From the NCBI GenBank assembly GCA_031423955.1, contig JANPGJ010000547.1, forward strand, positions 7,969-71,968: a stretch of 64,000 bases of DNA, in the 5' to 3' direction. The first letter of the stretch is position 1. Every line of letters starts with the position of its first letter. Below, in pieces: positions 15,985 to 25,239 of the stretch. Under the pieces are notes generated by a model. The model was not told the origin of the DNA and ran no database searches. It worked only from the letters and a program-made list of their open reading frames with translations. A program made the position numbers and the translations under genes. The DNA comes from JAEUOS01 sp031423955. Lineage in GTDB: Bacteria > Pseudomonadota > Gammaproteobacteria > Burkholderiales > JAEUOS01.

Positions 15985-17028
15985 CTACTTCGAAAACACC
16001 ATACGATCGCTTTTTGCCGGCAGGAATGACGAATTGAACATGGCGTCCACCACCGGGGATGTCTTGAGCGCGAAGGCCGCGACCACCTCCGCGGTCGAAT
16101 TCTCCAGGCGAACCTTGTTGACCGCGCCGATGCCGTTGGAAACCGTATTGGCGGTCTTGACCGAGATATCGATCGCCATCTTCAGTCGGCGGGTTTCAAG
16201 CGCCACATCGATCAGCGGATCGCGCGCCTTGACGAATTGAATCGCCGCGTCAGGATTCTGGATCACCTCGCGAACGCCCCGTACCAGCGCGCGATTGAAG
16301 CGCCGGATCGCGTCTGGCTGCTCGGCGATGAACTTCGGGCTGGCCACGATGAAGCTTCCATAGAGCGTAGCGCCGCGGTCGGAGTACTTGAAGGCAACGA
16401 TATCCTCTTCCTTGGCGCCGCGCTGCAGCAGGCTGAACCAGTTGGAGAACAGAAAGCCGGTCACCGCATCCACCTCATTGCGCACCAGCATCGTTTCGCG
16501 CAAAGAAGGCTCCATCGTGGTCCACTTGATCTTGCTCATGTCGAGGCCGGTGGCACGAGCGAACAGGGGAAACGCTTTGCGACCCGCATCCGAGATCGGC
16601 GCGCCAATGTTTTTTCCTTCAAAGTCTTTCGGTTTGGTGATGCCAGACTTTTTGAGCGTGACAATCGCCGCCGGCGAGGCGTCGTAGAGCGTGAAAATTC
16701 CCTGCAGTTGCGCTTGCGGCGACGAGGGATTCTGGCCCAGGAATTCGGTGAAAGCGCTCACATCGGCAAGCGCCATGTCATGCGAACCGGCCGCCACCCG
16801 AGTCAATACGCCAGCCGACCCGTTGCCGGTGTCGATAGTGACATCAAGTCCCTCTTCCTTGAAATAGCCCTTGGCCACGGGCAGGAGAAAGAATGCGGCC
16901 GGGCCCTGGAACAGCCAGTCGAGGCTGACGCGGATCCGGGTCGGGGCCTGCTGCGCTGAGCTCGGGGTGATCATGACAGCGAACAGCAGTGTTGCTACCA
17001 GTGTTTTCCCTGTGCTTTTCATCAACAT
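15985..17028 (-). CDS. ABC transporter substrate-binding protein (NMT1/THI5-like)
   Basis: A 347-residue periplasmic binding protein of the NitT/TauT type. The signal peptide ends PSSAQQ. The family start RIRVSLDWLFQGPAAFFLLPVAKGYFKEEGLDVTI is followed by DMALADVSAF and the ligand-binding domain. No ATPase or permease gene adjoins it, so it depends on components elsewhere. ATG 17028 was chosen (GGAAG about 9 bases upstream) over TTG 17034 and ATG 17022. It is the first gene of a two-gene operon with the IPNS-like oxygenase. Confidence 0.88.
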   Translation of the reverse strand: MLMKSTGKTLVATLLFAVMITPSSAQQAPTRIRVSLDWLFQGPAAFFLLPVAKGYFKEEGLDVTIDTGNGSAGVLTRVAAGSHDMALADVSAFTEFLGQNPSSPQAQLQGIFTLYDASPAAIVTLKKSGITKPKDFEGKNIGAPISDAGRKAFPLFARATGLDMSKIKWTTMEPSLRETMLVRNEVDAVTGFLFSNWFSLLQRGAKEEDIVAFKYSDRGATLYGSFIVASPKFIAEQPDAIRRFNRALVRGVREVIQNPDAAIQFVKARDPLIDVALETRRLKMAIDISVKTANTVSNGIGAVNKVRLENSTAEVVAAFALKTSPVVDAMFNSSFLPAKSDRMVFSK

Positions 17029-17344
17029 GGCCAATCTTCCTTTTTCTGTGTGCCTGGGGTCCGCCCTCAGCGGCGTTAGGGAAACGAGTTGTTAGGGGAA
17101 AGACTTGGCAATTGGTATGCCACATGCAAGCGAGTCGGCTTCGAGGATATCTGCCGGCGGCACTGGCCACTCTTGGCAGATTGACGCGCGGCGAAGATGC
17201 GAAATGGCTGTGGCATGCACCTCTGCCGTGCCCCGCGCGCCCGGATCTTCCTCATGATCGACCACAATGCCGCGCTAGCCCCCCCGGGCTGGTCGCGGCG
17301 GTCACCGCCCAGGCCCCTACCGCGGTAGCGCCAGCATCGACTTT
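17029..17344. other. Noncoding stretch, nothing recognised
   Basis: About 316 bases between the binding-protein start and the transposase remnant. The part near 17035-17110 must hold the promoter of the minus-strand operon. The open frames here have no recognisable similarity and no convincing start sites. Confidence 0.5.
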
Positions 17345-17605
17345 GTGGCGACCCGCGAACAGACCTGCCAGCGTGCCGTGACCCGGTATCTGTGGGAGCG
17401 CCTGCGCTCGCGCATCCTTGGGGTCTTGCCCCCGCCATCCACGTTTTGCCGCGCTCGGATTCGGAGCATCGCCTTCATCGACGATGCCGGCACCGTGAAT
17501 AAGTTTCTCGATCACATCGGCGAACCCACCCAGCCTTCAGGCGCAGCTCCGGTGTGTGGGCCACCGCTGTGGGGGGCGGTAGCGGTGCAGGTGCAGAACG
17601 ATTGA
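17345..17605 (+). pseudogene. IS91-type transposase C-terminal remnant
   Basis: An 86-codon open frame matches the tail of IS91/ISCR-family transposases: YLWERLRSRILGVLP, then IRSIAFIDDAGTVNKFLDHIGEPTQP, then GPPLWGA near the end. The usual paired-cysteine CPxCG segment is degraded (STFCRARIRS). No N-terminal catalytic part with the tyrosine or HUH region is present, so it is a dead fragment. It abuts the AbiE pair and marks this patch as a site of past mobile-element activity. Confidence 0.6.
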
Positions 17606-17711
17606 AAGTGGGATTCCTCGGCCCGGAGCACGGCGGAGACCGGGTTCGATCAGCGCATCGCCTGGATGCCCGAAAAGCCCATTGAACTTCCTGGCCTTCC
17701 TTCCAAAACGG

Positions 17712-18386
17712 CTAGTCCAGGCTTCGCTGTCGGGGCGTGAGCAACCAGGCAGGCGCACACTGCATCGCCTTGCACGCTCGCCGCAGCGCCGCCATCGCGG
17801 CACGCGGCACATCCAGATCATCCTCATCCGGATGCCAGGCATGCCCCGACTTATCCGCATACAGATCAGCCAGCGCCCATGCAGGCGCGAGCGCGCGCAG
17901 GCCGTAGGTCGCGATATTGCCTGGCGCGTTGGTATCTGCCGCCCCCACCCAGGCCACCTGCGCCTGCATGAATTGAAACCACGACACAGGGCGGGGAAAC
18001 AGCGTGGCGCCATCAATCTGGACGTAGCTGCTGCGCGCTTCCACCGCCACGTGCAGGGTCGAGGGGATCTGCGTGGTCCAGCCGGCGCTATGCAATATCG
18101 ATGCGCCGCACAGCGTGGCCGAGGGATACTTCATCAACAGCGCTTTTACGCTGTGGGCGCTGTCGCCGTTGCGATCCACAACCCGGTTGAAGTAGATGCC
18201 GGCGCGCGGCCCCGCGCTCTCGATCATTTTTTTGCCTGCCCAGCGTGTCAGTGCGACTTTGGCGCTCGCGCGGCTCATGCCGGTGGCGCGCACCAGCGTA
18301 TTGAGGGAGAACACCGGCGGCAAGTCCTTCAGCCGGTCGTAGCCGGAGACATAGGTGCCCCCTGCCTTGCGCGCGGCGCTGCTCAT
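17712..18386 (-). CDS. AbiEi-type antitoxin / winged-helix regulator
   Basis: A 224-residue protein with a winged-helix N terminus (VFSLNTLVRATGMSRASAKVALTRWAGKKMIESAG, about 25-60), then GIYFN and an AbiEi-like C-terminal body (ALCGASILHSAGWTTQIPSTLHVAV). In type IV AbiE systems this protein neutralises the nucleotidyltransferase toxin and represses the operon. It overlaps the toxin gene by four bases (ATGA) and lies downstream of it, the reverse of the common AbiEi-AbiEii order. It ends 106 bases from an IS91 remnant. Confidence 0.8.
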   Translation of the reverse strand: MSSAARKAGGTYVSGYDRLKDLPPVFSLNTLVRATGMSRASAKVALTRWAGKKMIESAGPRAGIYFNRVVDRNGDSAHSVKALLMKYPSATLCGASILHSAGWTTQIPSTLHVAVEARSSYVQIDGATLFPRPVSWFQFMQAQVAWVGAADTNAPGNIATYGLRALAPAWALADLYADKSGHAWHPDEDDLDVPRAAMAALRRACKAMQCAPAWLLTPRQRSLD

Positions 18387-19315
18387 GCGCGGTCTCCAGG
18401 CGGAACCGAATGCAGATCGGCGTTCGCTCTATCGCCATGCTCGATATGGGCTGACACGTTTTCGATGGTGTGAAAAACATATTCAACGATCTGACGAATA
18501 CCCTCCGGCTGCATGCCCGTCCAAAGTGACGCAGGCAGCCAGTTGCGGATGCCGGGGTCGGCGAGTTTCGTAAGTTGGCGCTTGTCCTGTTTCAGGAACA
18601 GCGCGAGCGCCTGCGCTGGCGGCAAATCCTGCAGCGGCGTGTAGGCGCTGATGTTGTGCAAGAACTGTTTGCACAATGGGTTCATCTTCAAATCGGCACT
18701 GGTCTGGGTGCCGATCCACCACAGATCGTAAAGATCGCGCCATTTCAAATAAGGGCGCGTGGCGAATGCGGTGAGTTTGTCGGCATAGGCGGTCTCCAGC
18801 GACGCCGCCGGTACCGGACTGTGTACCAGGGAGTAGAAATCGAGCGATGCGGGTTGCGCCCGCGGCGTGCGCATCTGGGTGGGATACTTCTTGAGGTAGG
18901 CCGGTTTGGTGCGCCAGAACTCGGCTTTGATTTTTGCCATGCCGATATAGCGTGGGTGCGAGACGGTAATCATGTAACTCGCCATGCGCTGCGCGTCTTT
19001 GGTCTTATCGGCAATGGCAATCATGAAATCCGGGTCAACGCGCCGCGCCATTTCCGACATGGTGGCGTGAATGGCATGCACGGCGGCATCCAGATTGCGC
19101 ACGGCCCGCGACAGTAAAAAATCGAGGTCTTCGGAATGGCGCGACGAATTCCATGACAAACGCAAGGAGGTGCCGCCATGAAACGCCAGCTCGCCGGAAG
19201 CCCAGCGGGTCTGATTCATCAGCGCTTCGAGATACAGAGCATGCGCCATCTGCGCCCACTCGGTGGCGAGGGCTGGTGTGAGCGATTGCCGTTTGGGTGT
19301 TTTCAACGAATTCAT
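18383..19315 (-). CDS. AbiEii/AbiGii family nucleotidyltransferase toxin
   Basis: A 310-residue protein. The nucleotidyltransferase motif is GGTSLR (47-52) followed by SEDLDF (61-66), and the third conserved block is AYADKLTAFATRPYLKWRDLYDLW (about 176-199). Characterised family toxins transfer nucleotides to RNA, including tRNA, and can abort phage infection. ATG 19315 was chosen; an upstream TTG (19327) is in frame but lies inside the operator palindrome. No clear Shine-Dalgarno precedes it. It is first in the operon, ahead of its likely antitoxin. Confidence 0.85.
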   Translation of the reverse strand: MNSLKTPKRQSLTPALATEWAQMAHALYLEALMNQTRWASGELAFHGGTSLRLSWNSSRHSEDLDFLLSRAVRNLDAAVHAIHATMSEMARRVDPDFMIAIADKTKDAQRMASYMITVSHPRYIGMAKIKAEFWRTKPAYLKKYPTQMRTPRAQPASLDFYSLVHSPVPAASLETAYADKLTAFATRPYLKWRDLYDLWWIGTQTSADLKMNPLCKQFLHNISAYTPLQDLPPAQALALFLKQDKRQLTKLADPGIRNWLPASLWTGMQPEGIRQIVEYVFHTIENVSAHIEHGDRANADLHSVPPGDRA

Positions 19316-19320
19316 TTGGA

Positions 19321-19336
19321 TTAACAATGTTGTTAA
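19321..19336. promoter_or_regulatory. Palindromic operator at the abiE promoter
   Basis: TTAACAA-TG-TTGTTAA is a perfect 16-bp inverted repeat six bases upstream of the toxin ATG. On the minus strand, the AT-rich TAGAATATATT (19340-19352 region) just upstream looks like a -10. Binding of the winged-helix AbiEi protein here would block transcription start, as expected for autoregulation. Confidence 0.6.
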
Positions 19337-19407
19337 CCTAAATATATTCTATCATTTGCATTCACAGCCGCGATTGGCTGGTTCCGATGATGCTCGAGGT
19401 CATTTAT

Positions 19408-19439
19408 CCGGGCCTTGCCAGGCTCTAGACCTGGCCCGG
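19408..19439. other. Bulged hairpin downstream of rsmE
   Basis: CCGGG...CCAGG (19408-19422) pairs with CCTGG-CCCGG (19430-19439), with a five-base bulge CCTTG and loop CTCTAGA. It lies downstream of rsmE on the minus strand. No T-run follows, so it is not a standard intrinsic terminator. Confidence 0.4.
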
Positions 19440-19591
19440 TTCAAGGCCGCGCCCGGGGAAGCTTTTGAAGCTTCCGACGCCTGAGGCAGGACGCATTCCG
19501 GCGCAAGCAATACCCGGGTTTCAAACAGGCGGGCCGCCTGTGACGTCGAGGTCGCGAAACAGCGACGCTCTGCTCGCCCGGCGCGGGCGCC

Positions 19592-20329
19592 TCAAAAATC
19601 GCCCCAGCGCGCATGAATCGCCGCCAGCGCCGCCAGCGCCGCCGTTTCGGTGCGCATCACGCGCGGCCCCAGCAATATCGGCGCGAAGCCGGCGGCTTCA
19701 GCATGCGATTCTTCGGCATCAGACAAGCCGGCTTCGGGGCCGATCAACAGGGTAATCGGCGTGCCGGGCGTGGGCTCGGGCAGGCTGGAGAAGCGGGTGG
19801 CATGCACCGGTGAGAGCAGCAATTTCAGGCCTGGTTGCAGGCGCATCGCTGCCAGCCAGTGGTCGATTGCCACCACCGGTGCGATCGCCGGAATGCGGTT
19901 GCGGCCGCACTGCTCACAGGCTGATTGGGCTATGGCGCGCCAGTGTTCCAGGCGCTTGGCGGCGCGCTCGGGGTTCAGGCGCAGCACCGAGCGGGACGCC
20001 GCTAGAGGCTGGATTGTGGTTGCCCCCAGCTCAACCGATTTTTCGACCACCCAGTCCATCTTGTCGCCGCCGGCCAAGCCTTGCGCGATGGTCACGGGGT
20101 AGGGTGCTTCGGTCTCGCGTTGATGGAATTCGAGGATGTGGACCGTGACCTGCGTTTTTGTCACGCTTGCGAGGCGGGCGCGAAATTCGCCGCCCAGGCC
20201 GTTGAGCAGGGTGACTTCGTCGCCGACGGTCAGCCGCAGCACATCGCGTGCGTGATGGGCCGGTTTGTCGGGCAGGCCGAGGGTTTGGCCGGCAGCGATC
20301 TCGCCTTGGCAAAACAGGCGCGGAATCAT
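19592..20329 (-). CDS. rsmE: 16S rRNA (uracil1498-N3)-methyltransferase
   Basis: A 245-residue SPOUT-class methyltransferase that makes m3U1498 in 16S rRNA. Typical parts are the N-terminal HHARDVLRLTVGDEVTLLNGLGGEF (PUA-like), KMDWVVEKSVELGATTIQPL, and the C-terminal knot LLIGPEAGLSDAEESHAEAAGF...LGPRVMRTETAALAAL. ATG 20329 was chosen because the longer frame upstream is speD coding. The start overlaps the speD stop as ATGA, so translation is coupled to speD. Confidence 0.95.
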   Translation of the reverse strand: MIPRLFCQGEIAAGQTLGLPDKPAHHARDVLRLTVGDEVTLLNGLGGEFRARLASVTKTQVTVHILEFHQRETEAPYPVTIAQGLAGGDKMDWVVEKSVELGATTIQPLAASRSVLRLNPERAAKRLEHWRAIAQSACEQCGRNRIPAIAPVVAIDHWLAAMRLQPGLKLLLSPVHATRFSSLPEPTPGTPITLLIGPEAGLSDAEESHAEAAGFAPILLGPRVMRTETAALAALAAIHARWGDF

Positions 20330-20691
20330 CGATCTTCCCCGCGCGCAACGCCTTGCAGCCGGCTGCGCGCCGGATCGAAGTAGACGAGCAAAACATCGCG
20401 CAACGCGCGCGCCTTGGCCGAATTGTCGGCACCGAAGTTGCACACGTAGATGTCGAGGGTGACGCCCATCTTTTCCGGCCAGGTGTGTACCGCCATGTGC
20501 GATTCGGCCAGCAGCACCACGGCGGTGATGCCGGCGCTGCCCGGAAAGGTGTGAAACAGCTCACCCACCGGTGTCAGACCGGCCTTGCGCACCGCCTGCA
20601 GGCAGTGGTCGCGCAGGCCCGCCATGTCGGTCAGGTGCTCGAGCGGGCAGCGGCAATCGAACAGGTCGCCGGTCAGGTGCAGGCCCTGCAT
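20326..20691 (-). CDS. speD: S-adenosylmethionine decarboxylase proenzyme
   Basis: A 121-residue class 1B enzyme supplying decarboxylated SAM for spermidine synthesis. The autocleavage site is Glu63-Ser64 in AESHMAVHTWPE, where Ser64 becomes the catalytic pyruvoyl group. His69 of HTWPE and Cys84 of IYVCNFG are the other expected active-site residues. ATG 20691 gives the standard length; a longer frame exists but runs through the intergenic promoter. It overlaps rsmE by four bases. No strong ribosome site is seen. Confidence 0.94.
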   Translation of the reverse strand: MQGLHLTGDLFDCRCPLEHLTDMAGLRDHCLQAVRKAGLTPVGELFHTFPGSAGITAVVLLAESHMAVHTWPEKMGVTLDIYVCNFGADNSAKARALRDVLLVYFDPARSRLQGVARGEDR

Positions 20692-20777
20692 TTGGGGGGC
20701 TCGATTCCGCGGGGTGGTTGGGCGCCGGTGCGATTCCGCGCTGTGGCAAACGGGGCTGATAGCATGGGATGACCGCG

Positions 20778-20787
20778 TATAATTATA
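20778..20787. promoter_or_regulatory. Overlapping divergent -10 elements, speD and tkt
   Basis: TATAATTATA gives a TATAAT on each strand (20778-20783 plus; 20787-20782 minus) in the 197-base gap between the speD and tkt starts. It is the only AT-rich spot in the gap. Polymerase binding for one direction would exclude the other. The -35 elements are not clear. Confidence 0.5.
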
Positions 20788-20888
20788 AGTTCTCCGCCTG
20801 CCATGACTCCGCCGGCCGCAAGCATCGCGCGGGGAGGGGCGCGGAGTCCTGGCTGCAACGGCTCCACCACCCCTTTCAAGCCCGATCG

Positions 20889-22901
20889 ATGACTGCCCAA
20901 GCTTCACCTGCCACACTGGCAAACGCCATCCGCGCCCTTGCCATGGACGCCGTCCAGCAGGCCAATTCCGGCCATCCGGGCATGCCGATGGGCATGGCCG
21001 ATATCGCCGTGGCCCTGTGGAACCGCCATTTGCGCCACAACCCGGCCAACCCGCACTGGGCCGACCGCGATCGTTTCGTGGTGTCCAATGGTCACGGTTC
21101 GATGTTGCTCTATGCTCTCCTGCACCTGACGGGCTACGACCTCCCCATCGAGGAACTGAAGAAGTTCCGCCAGTTGCACTCGAAAACGCCGGGCCATCCG
21201 GAATACGGCATGACGCCAGGCGTCGAGACCACCACCGGACCGTTGGGCCAGGGGCTGACCAATGCGGTCGGCATGGCGTTGGCGGAAGAACTGATGGCGA
21301 CCGCGTTCAACCGGCCGGGCCATACCATCGTCGATCATCACACCTACGTTTTCCTCGGCGACGGTTGCCTGATGGAGGGCATTTCGCACGAGGCCGCATC
21401 GCTGGCAGGCACCTGGGGTCTCTCCAGGCTGGTCGCGCTCTACGACGACAATGGCATTTCGATCGACGGCAAGACCGCCGGCTGGTTTACCGACGACACG
21501 CCGAAGCGCTTCGAGGCCTACGGCTGGAACGTGATTCCGCATGTCGACGGCCACGATGTCGAGGCAGTCGATGCCGCCATCAAGGCGGCCAAGGCACAGG
21601 ACAAGCGCCCGACCCTGATCTGCTGCAAAACCGTGATCGGCCGTGGCGCGCCGACCCGCGCCGGGACTGCCAAGGCGCATGGCGAGGCGCTGGGCAAGGA
21701 AGAGGTCGCGGCCACCCGCGTGGCACTTGGCTGGCCTGATGAACCCTTCGTGATTCCCGCCGAGGTGTATGCCGGCTGGAATGCCCGCGAATGCGGCGGG
21801 CTGCTTGAAAAAGTCTGGAACGAAAAGTTCGCCGCCTATGCCGCCGCGCATCCCGACCTGGCCGCAGAGTTCCGGCGCCGCATGGCAGGTGACTTGCCTG
21901 CCAACTGGAATGCGACCGTTGCCGCGTTGATCGATGGTGCCAACACGAAGGCGGAAACCGTGGCCACCCGCAAGGCCTCGCAGGGGGCGATTTCCGGCAT
22001 CGCGCCGGTGCTGCCTGAACTCATCGGCGGTTCGGCCGACCTGATGGGCAGCGTGTTTACCAACTGGCCTGGCAGCCAGGTGGTGGCGCGGGGCGCGGAC
22101 GGCAAACTTGCCGGCAACATTGTCAATTTCGGCGTGCGTGAATTCGCCATGGCGGCGATCACCAACGGCATGAGCCTGCACGGCGGCTTCATTCCGGAGA
22201 CCGGCACCTTCCTGACCTTCTCCGACTACTCGCGCAATGCCCTGCGCATGGCGTCGCTGATGAAGCTGCGCAATATCTTCGTCTTCACCCACGACTCCAT
22301 CGGTGTGGGCGAAGACGGTCCGACCCACCAGCCGATCGAACACGTGTCGAGCCTGCGGCTGATTCCCGGCATGCATGTCTGGCGCCCTTGCGATACGGTT
22401 GAATCGGCCGTGGCGTGGACCCAGGCGGTGGCACATCGCGACGGCCCGGCTTGCCTGATATTCACCCGCCAGAACTCGCAGTTCCAGGTGCGCTCAGCCG
22501 GCACCATCGCCAACATCGCGCGCGGCGGCTACGTGCTGGCCGACGCCACGGCAAAGCCTGCCGCCATCATCATTGCCACCGGCTCCGAGGTCGAGCTTGC
22601 TGTCAAGGCACGCGAACTGCTCGCCGCCGGAGGCGTGCAGGTGCGCGTGGTGTCAATGCCTTGCACCCAGGTGTTCGACGCCCAGGACGCGGCTTACCGC
22701 GAATCGGTGTTGCCGCGCGGCGTGCCGCGCGTGGCCGTGGAGGCGGGCGTGACCGATTTCTGGTGGAAGTATGTGGGGCTTGAAGGCAGGGTGATCGGCA
22801 TCGACCGCTTCGGCGAATCGGCGCCGTTCAAGGATTTGTACGCGTTCTTCGGCTTCACAACCGACAAGGTTGCCGCAGCCGTCAAGAGTGTTTTGAACTG
22901 A
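20889..22901 (+). CDS. tkt: Transketolase
   Basis: A 670-residue thiamine-diphosphate enzyme that moves two-carbon ketol units between sugar phosphates. It has the N-terminal GHPGMPMGMADIAVALW, the ThDP-binding GDGCLMEGISHEAASLAGTWGL...YDDNGISIDG, the pyrimidine-domain glutamate in VREFAMAAITNG, and HDSIGVGEDGPTHQPIEH. ATG 20889 was chosen because the longer frame has no similarity upstream. It leads a tkt-gap-pgk-pyk cluster (gap starts 16 bases after its stop) that serves glycolysis, gluconeogenesis or pentose rearrangement. Confidence 0.96.
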   Translation: MTAQASPATLANAIRALAMDAVQQANSGHPGMPMGMADIAVALWNRHLRHNPANPHWADRDRFVVSNGHGSMLLYALLHLTGYDLPIEELKKFRQLHSKTPGHPEYGMTPGVETTTGPLGQGLTNAVGMALAEELMATAFNRPGHTIVDHHTYVFLGDGCLMEGISHEAASLAGTWGLSRLVALYDDNGISIDGKTAGWFTDDTPKRFEAYGWNVIPHVDGHDVEAVDAAIKAAKAQDKRPTLICCKTVIGRGAPTRAGTAKAHGEALGKEEVAATRVALGWPDEPFVIPAEVYAGWNARECGGLLEKVWNEKFAAYAAAHPDLAAEFRRRMAGDLPANWNATVAALIDGANTKAETVATRKASQGAISGIAPVLPELIGGSADLMGSVFTNWPGSQVVARGADGKLAGNIVNFGVREFAMAAITNGMSLHGGFIPETGTFLTFSDYSRNALRMASLMKLRNIFVFTHDSIGVGEDGPTHQPIEHVSSLRLIPGMHVWRPCDTVESAVAWTQAVAHRDGPACLIFTRQNSQFQVRSAGTIANIARGGYVLADATAKPAAIIIATGSEVELAVKARELLAAGGVQVRVVSMPCTQVFDAQDAAYRESVLPRGVPRVAVEAGVTDFWWKYVGLEGRVIGIDRFGESAPFKDLYAFFGFTTDKVAAAVKSVLN

Positions 22902-22917
22902 GTGACAGGAGCTTGCA

Positions 22918-23916
22918 ATGACCATCAAGGTAGGGATCAACGGATTCGGCCGCATCGGCCGCATGGTGTTTCGCGCCGCGGCGCAGAACTTCAAGGACAT
23001 CGAGGTGGTCGGCATCAACGACCTGCTCGAACCCGACTATCTGGCCTACATGCTCAAGTACGATTCGGTGCACGGCCGCTTCAAGGGCGAGATCGCGGTT
23101 GACGGCAACACCCTGATCGTCGACGGCAAACGGATCCGCCTCACCGCCGTCAAGGACCCGTCCGAGCTCAAATGGAACGAGGTCGGCGCCGATGTCGTGC
23201 TGGAGTCGACCGGGCTCTTCCTCACCAAGGAGACGGCGCAAAAGCACGTCGATGCGGGTGCGAAAAAGGTCATCATGTCGGCGCCGTCGAAAGATGACAC
23301 GCCGATGTTCGTCTTCGGCGTCAATCACAAGAGCTATGCCGGGCAGGCCATCATTTCCAACGCCTCGTGCACCACCAATTGTCTGGCGCCGGTGGCCAAG
23401 GTGCTCAATGACAAGTGGGGCATCAAGCGCGGATTGATGACCACGGTGCATGCCACCACTGCCACCCAAAAGACTGTCGACGGCCCCTCGAACAAGGACT
23501 GGCGCGGCGGTCGCGGCATCCTTGAGAACATCATTCCATCGTCGACCGGCGCGGCCAAGGCGGTGGGCGTGGTGATCCCGGAGCTCAACAAGAAGCTCAC
23601 CGGCATGTCGTTCCGGGTGCCGACCTCGGACGTGTCGGTGATCGATCTGACCGTCGAACTTCTGAAGCCGGCGAGTTACGCGGAAATCTGCGCCGAGATG
23701 AAGGCGCAAAGCCAGGGCGCGATGAAGGGGGTGCTTGGCTACACCGAGGACAAGGTGGTCGCCACCGATTTCCGCGGCGAGCCCTGCACGTCAGTGTTCG
23801 ACGCCGAGGCCGGCATTGCGCTCGACAGCACCTTCGTCAAGGTGGTGTCCTGGTACGACAACGAATGGGGCTATAGCAACAAGTGCCTGGAAATGGTGCG
23901 TGTGGTCGCCAAGTGA
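22918..23916 (+). CDS. gap: Glyceraldehyde-3-phosphate dehydrogenase, type I
   Basis: A 332-residue NAD-dependent enzyme. The Rossmann motif is GINGFGRIGRMVFRA (7-21). The catalytic cysteine is about C151 in SNASCTTNCLAP. The C-terminal WYDNEWGYSNKCLEMVR is canonical. GAAC..D in the coenzyme loop (GINDLLEPDYLAYML) fits NAD preference. AGGAGC precedes the ATG by seven bases. It lies 31 bases before pgk. Confidence 0.97.
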   Translation: MTIKVGINGFGRIGRMVFRAAAQNFKDIEVVGINDLLEPDYLAYMLKYDSVHGRFKGEIAVDGNTLIVDGKRIRLTAVKDPSELKWNEVGADVVLESTGLFLTKETAQKHVDAGAKKVIMSAPSKDDTPMFVFGVNHKSYAGQAIISNASCTTNCLAPVAKVLNDKWGIKRGLMTTVHATTATQKTVDGPSNKDWRGGRGILENIIPSSTGAAKAVGVVIPELNKKLTGMSFRVPTSDVSVIDLTVELLKPASYAEICAEMKAQSQGAMKGVLGYTEDKVVATDFRGEPCTSVFDAEAGIALDSTFVKVVSWYDNEWGYSNKCLEMVRVVAK

Positions 23917-23947
23917 TCCAGTTGTAACGCACATACCGGGCAAGCCG

Positions 23948-25129
23948 ATGAAATTCCTCCGCCTCGAAGATCTTGACCTACGGGCTAAGCGCGTGTTCAT
24001 CCGCGCCGATCTCAACGTGCCGCAGGACGATGCCGGCAACATCACCGACGACACGCGCATTCGCGCCTCGCTTCCGGGCATCCGCATGGCCGTCCAGGCC
24101 GGCGCCGCGGTGATGGTGACCTCCCATCTGGGGCGCCCGACCGAGGGTGAGGTCAAGCCTGCCGATTCACTGGCGCCGATCGCCAGGCGCTTGGGCGAAC
24201 TGCTGGGCCGCGATGTGCCGCTGAAAGCCGGCTGGGTCGATGGTGTCGCGGTGACGCCGGGGCAGGTGGTGCTGCTGGAGAATTGCCGCTGCAACAAGGG
24301 CGAGAAAAAGAACGATGATGCCCTGGCGCGAAAGATGGCCGCGCTTTGCGACATCTATGTCAACGACGCTTTCGGCACCGCGCACCGTGCCGAAGCCACC
24401 ACCCACGGCATCGCCAAATACGCGGCCATCGCCTGCGCCGGCCCACTGATGGCGGCTGAACTCGATGCCTTGGGTGCGGCCCTGCTGGCGCCCAAGCGCC
24501 CCTTGCTGGCGATCGTCGCCGGGTCCAAGGTATCGACCAAACTGACGATCCTGAAGGCGTTGGCGGAACGCGTCGATCACATGATCGTCGGTGGCGGCAT
24601 CGCCAATACCTTCATGCTGGCCGAGGGCTTGCCGATCGGCAAGTCACTGGCCGAGGCCGAGATGGTCGATGAGGCGCGCGCGGTGATCGCGATGATGAAA
24701 GCGAAAAACGGCTCGGTGCCAATTCCGGTCGATGTGGTGACCGGGCGCGCTTTTTCGGCAAGCGAACCGGCCGTCACCAAGGCGGCCACCGAGGTGGCGC
24801 CGGACGACATGATTTTCGATATCGGACCCAAGAGCGCAGAGGCGCTGTCCGGCCTGATCGCCAACGCCGGCACCATCGTATGGAACGGGCCGGTCGGCGT
24901 CTTCGAATTCGACCAGTTCGGTGGCGGCACGCGTGCGGTAGCCGAGGCGATTGGCGCATCGGCGGCATATTCGATCGCCGGCGGCGGCGACACGATTGCC
25001 GCGATCAACAAATACGGTGTCGCCGATAAAATCAGCTACATCTCCACCGCTGGTGGCGCCTTCCTTGAATTTCTCGAAGGCAAGACTTTGCCCGCCGTTG
25101 ACATACTGGTGCAACGCTTCAAAGCCTGA
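23948..25129 (+). CDS. pgk: Phosphoglycerate kinase
   Basis: A 393-residue kinase making ATP from 1,3-bisphosphoglycerate. Signature segments are RVFIRADLNVPQDD (N domain), TSHLGRPTEG, CRCNKGEKKN, NDAFGTAHRAEATTHG, VAGSKVSTKLTILKAL, and the nucleotide-binding IAGGGDTIAAINKYG. ATG 23948 was chosen; an in-frame extension reaches back into gap. It is intact and of normal length. Confidence 0.97.
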   Translation: MKFLRLEDLDLRAKRVFIRADLNVPQDDAGNITDDTRIRASLPGIRMAVQAGAAVMVTSHLGRPTEGEVKPADSLAPIARRLGELLGRDVPLKAGWVDGVAVTPGQVVLLENCRCNKGEKKNDDALARKMAALCDIYVNDAFGTAHRAEATTHGIAKYAAIACAGPLMAAELDALGAALLAPKRPLLAIVAGSKVSTKLTILKALAERVDHMIVGGGIANTFMLAEGLPIGKSLAEAEMVDEARAVIAMMKAKNGSVPIPVDVVTGRAFSASEPAVTKAATEVAPDDMIFDIGPKSAEALSGLIANAGTIVWNGPVGVFEFDQFGGGTRAVAEAIGASAAYSIAGGGDTIAAINKYGVADKISYISTAGGAFLEFLEGKTLPAVDILVQRFKA

Positions 25130-25153
25130 ATCGCGATTGCAATCGAATACGAG

Positions 25154-25172
25154 GCGATTCGACGCGAATCGC
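25154..25172. other. Hairpin between pgk and pyk
   Basis: GCGATTCG (25154-25161) and CGAATCGC (25165-25172) form an 8-bp perfect stem with an ACG loop in the 110-base pgk-pyk gap. There is no T-run. It may attenuate or protect the mRNA. Confidence 0.45.
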
Positions 25173-25239
25173 GTTTCACAAATCCACGCGACCCACTCAA
25201 CCGTTGGCGCTGCGTTCCACCGCCGCTAAAGGAAACCGC

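Noticed and set aside
20904..22436. 510-codon open frame antisense to tkt
   Set aside because: It lies wholly within transketolase, has a shadow-like His/Arg-rich composition and no recognisable domain; long antisense frames are expected at this GC content.
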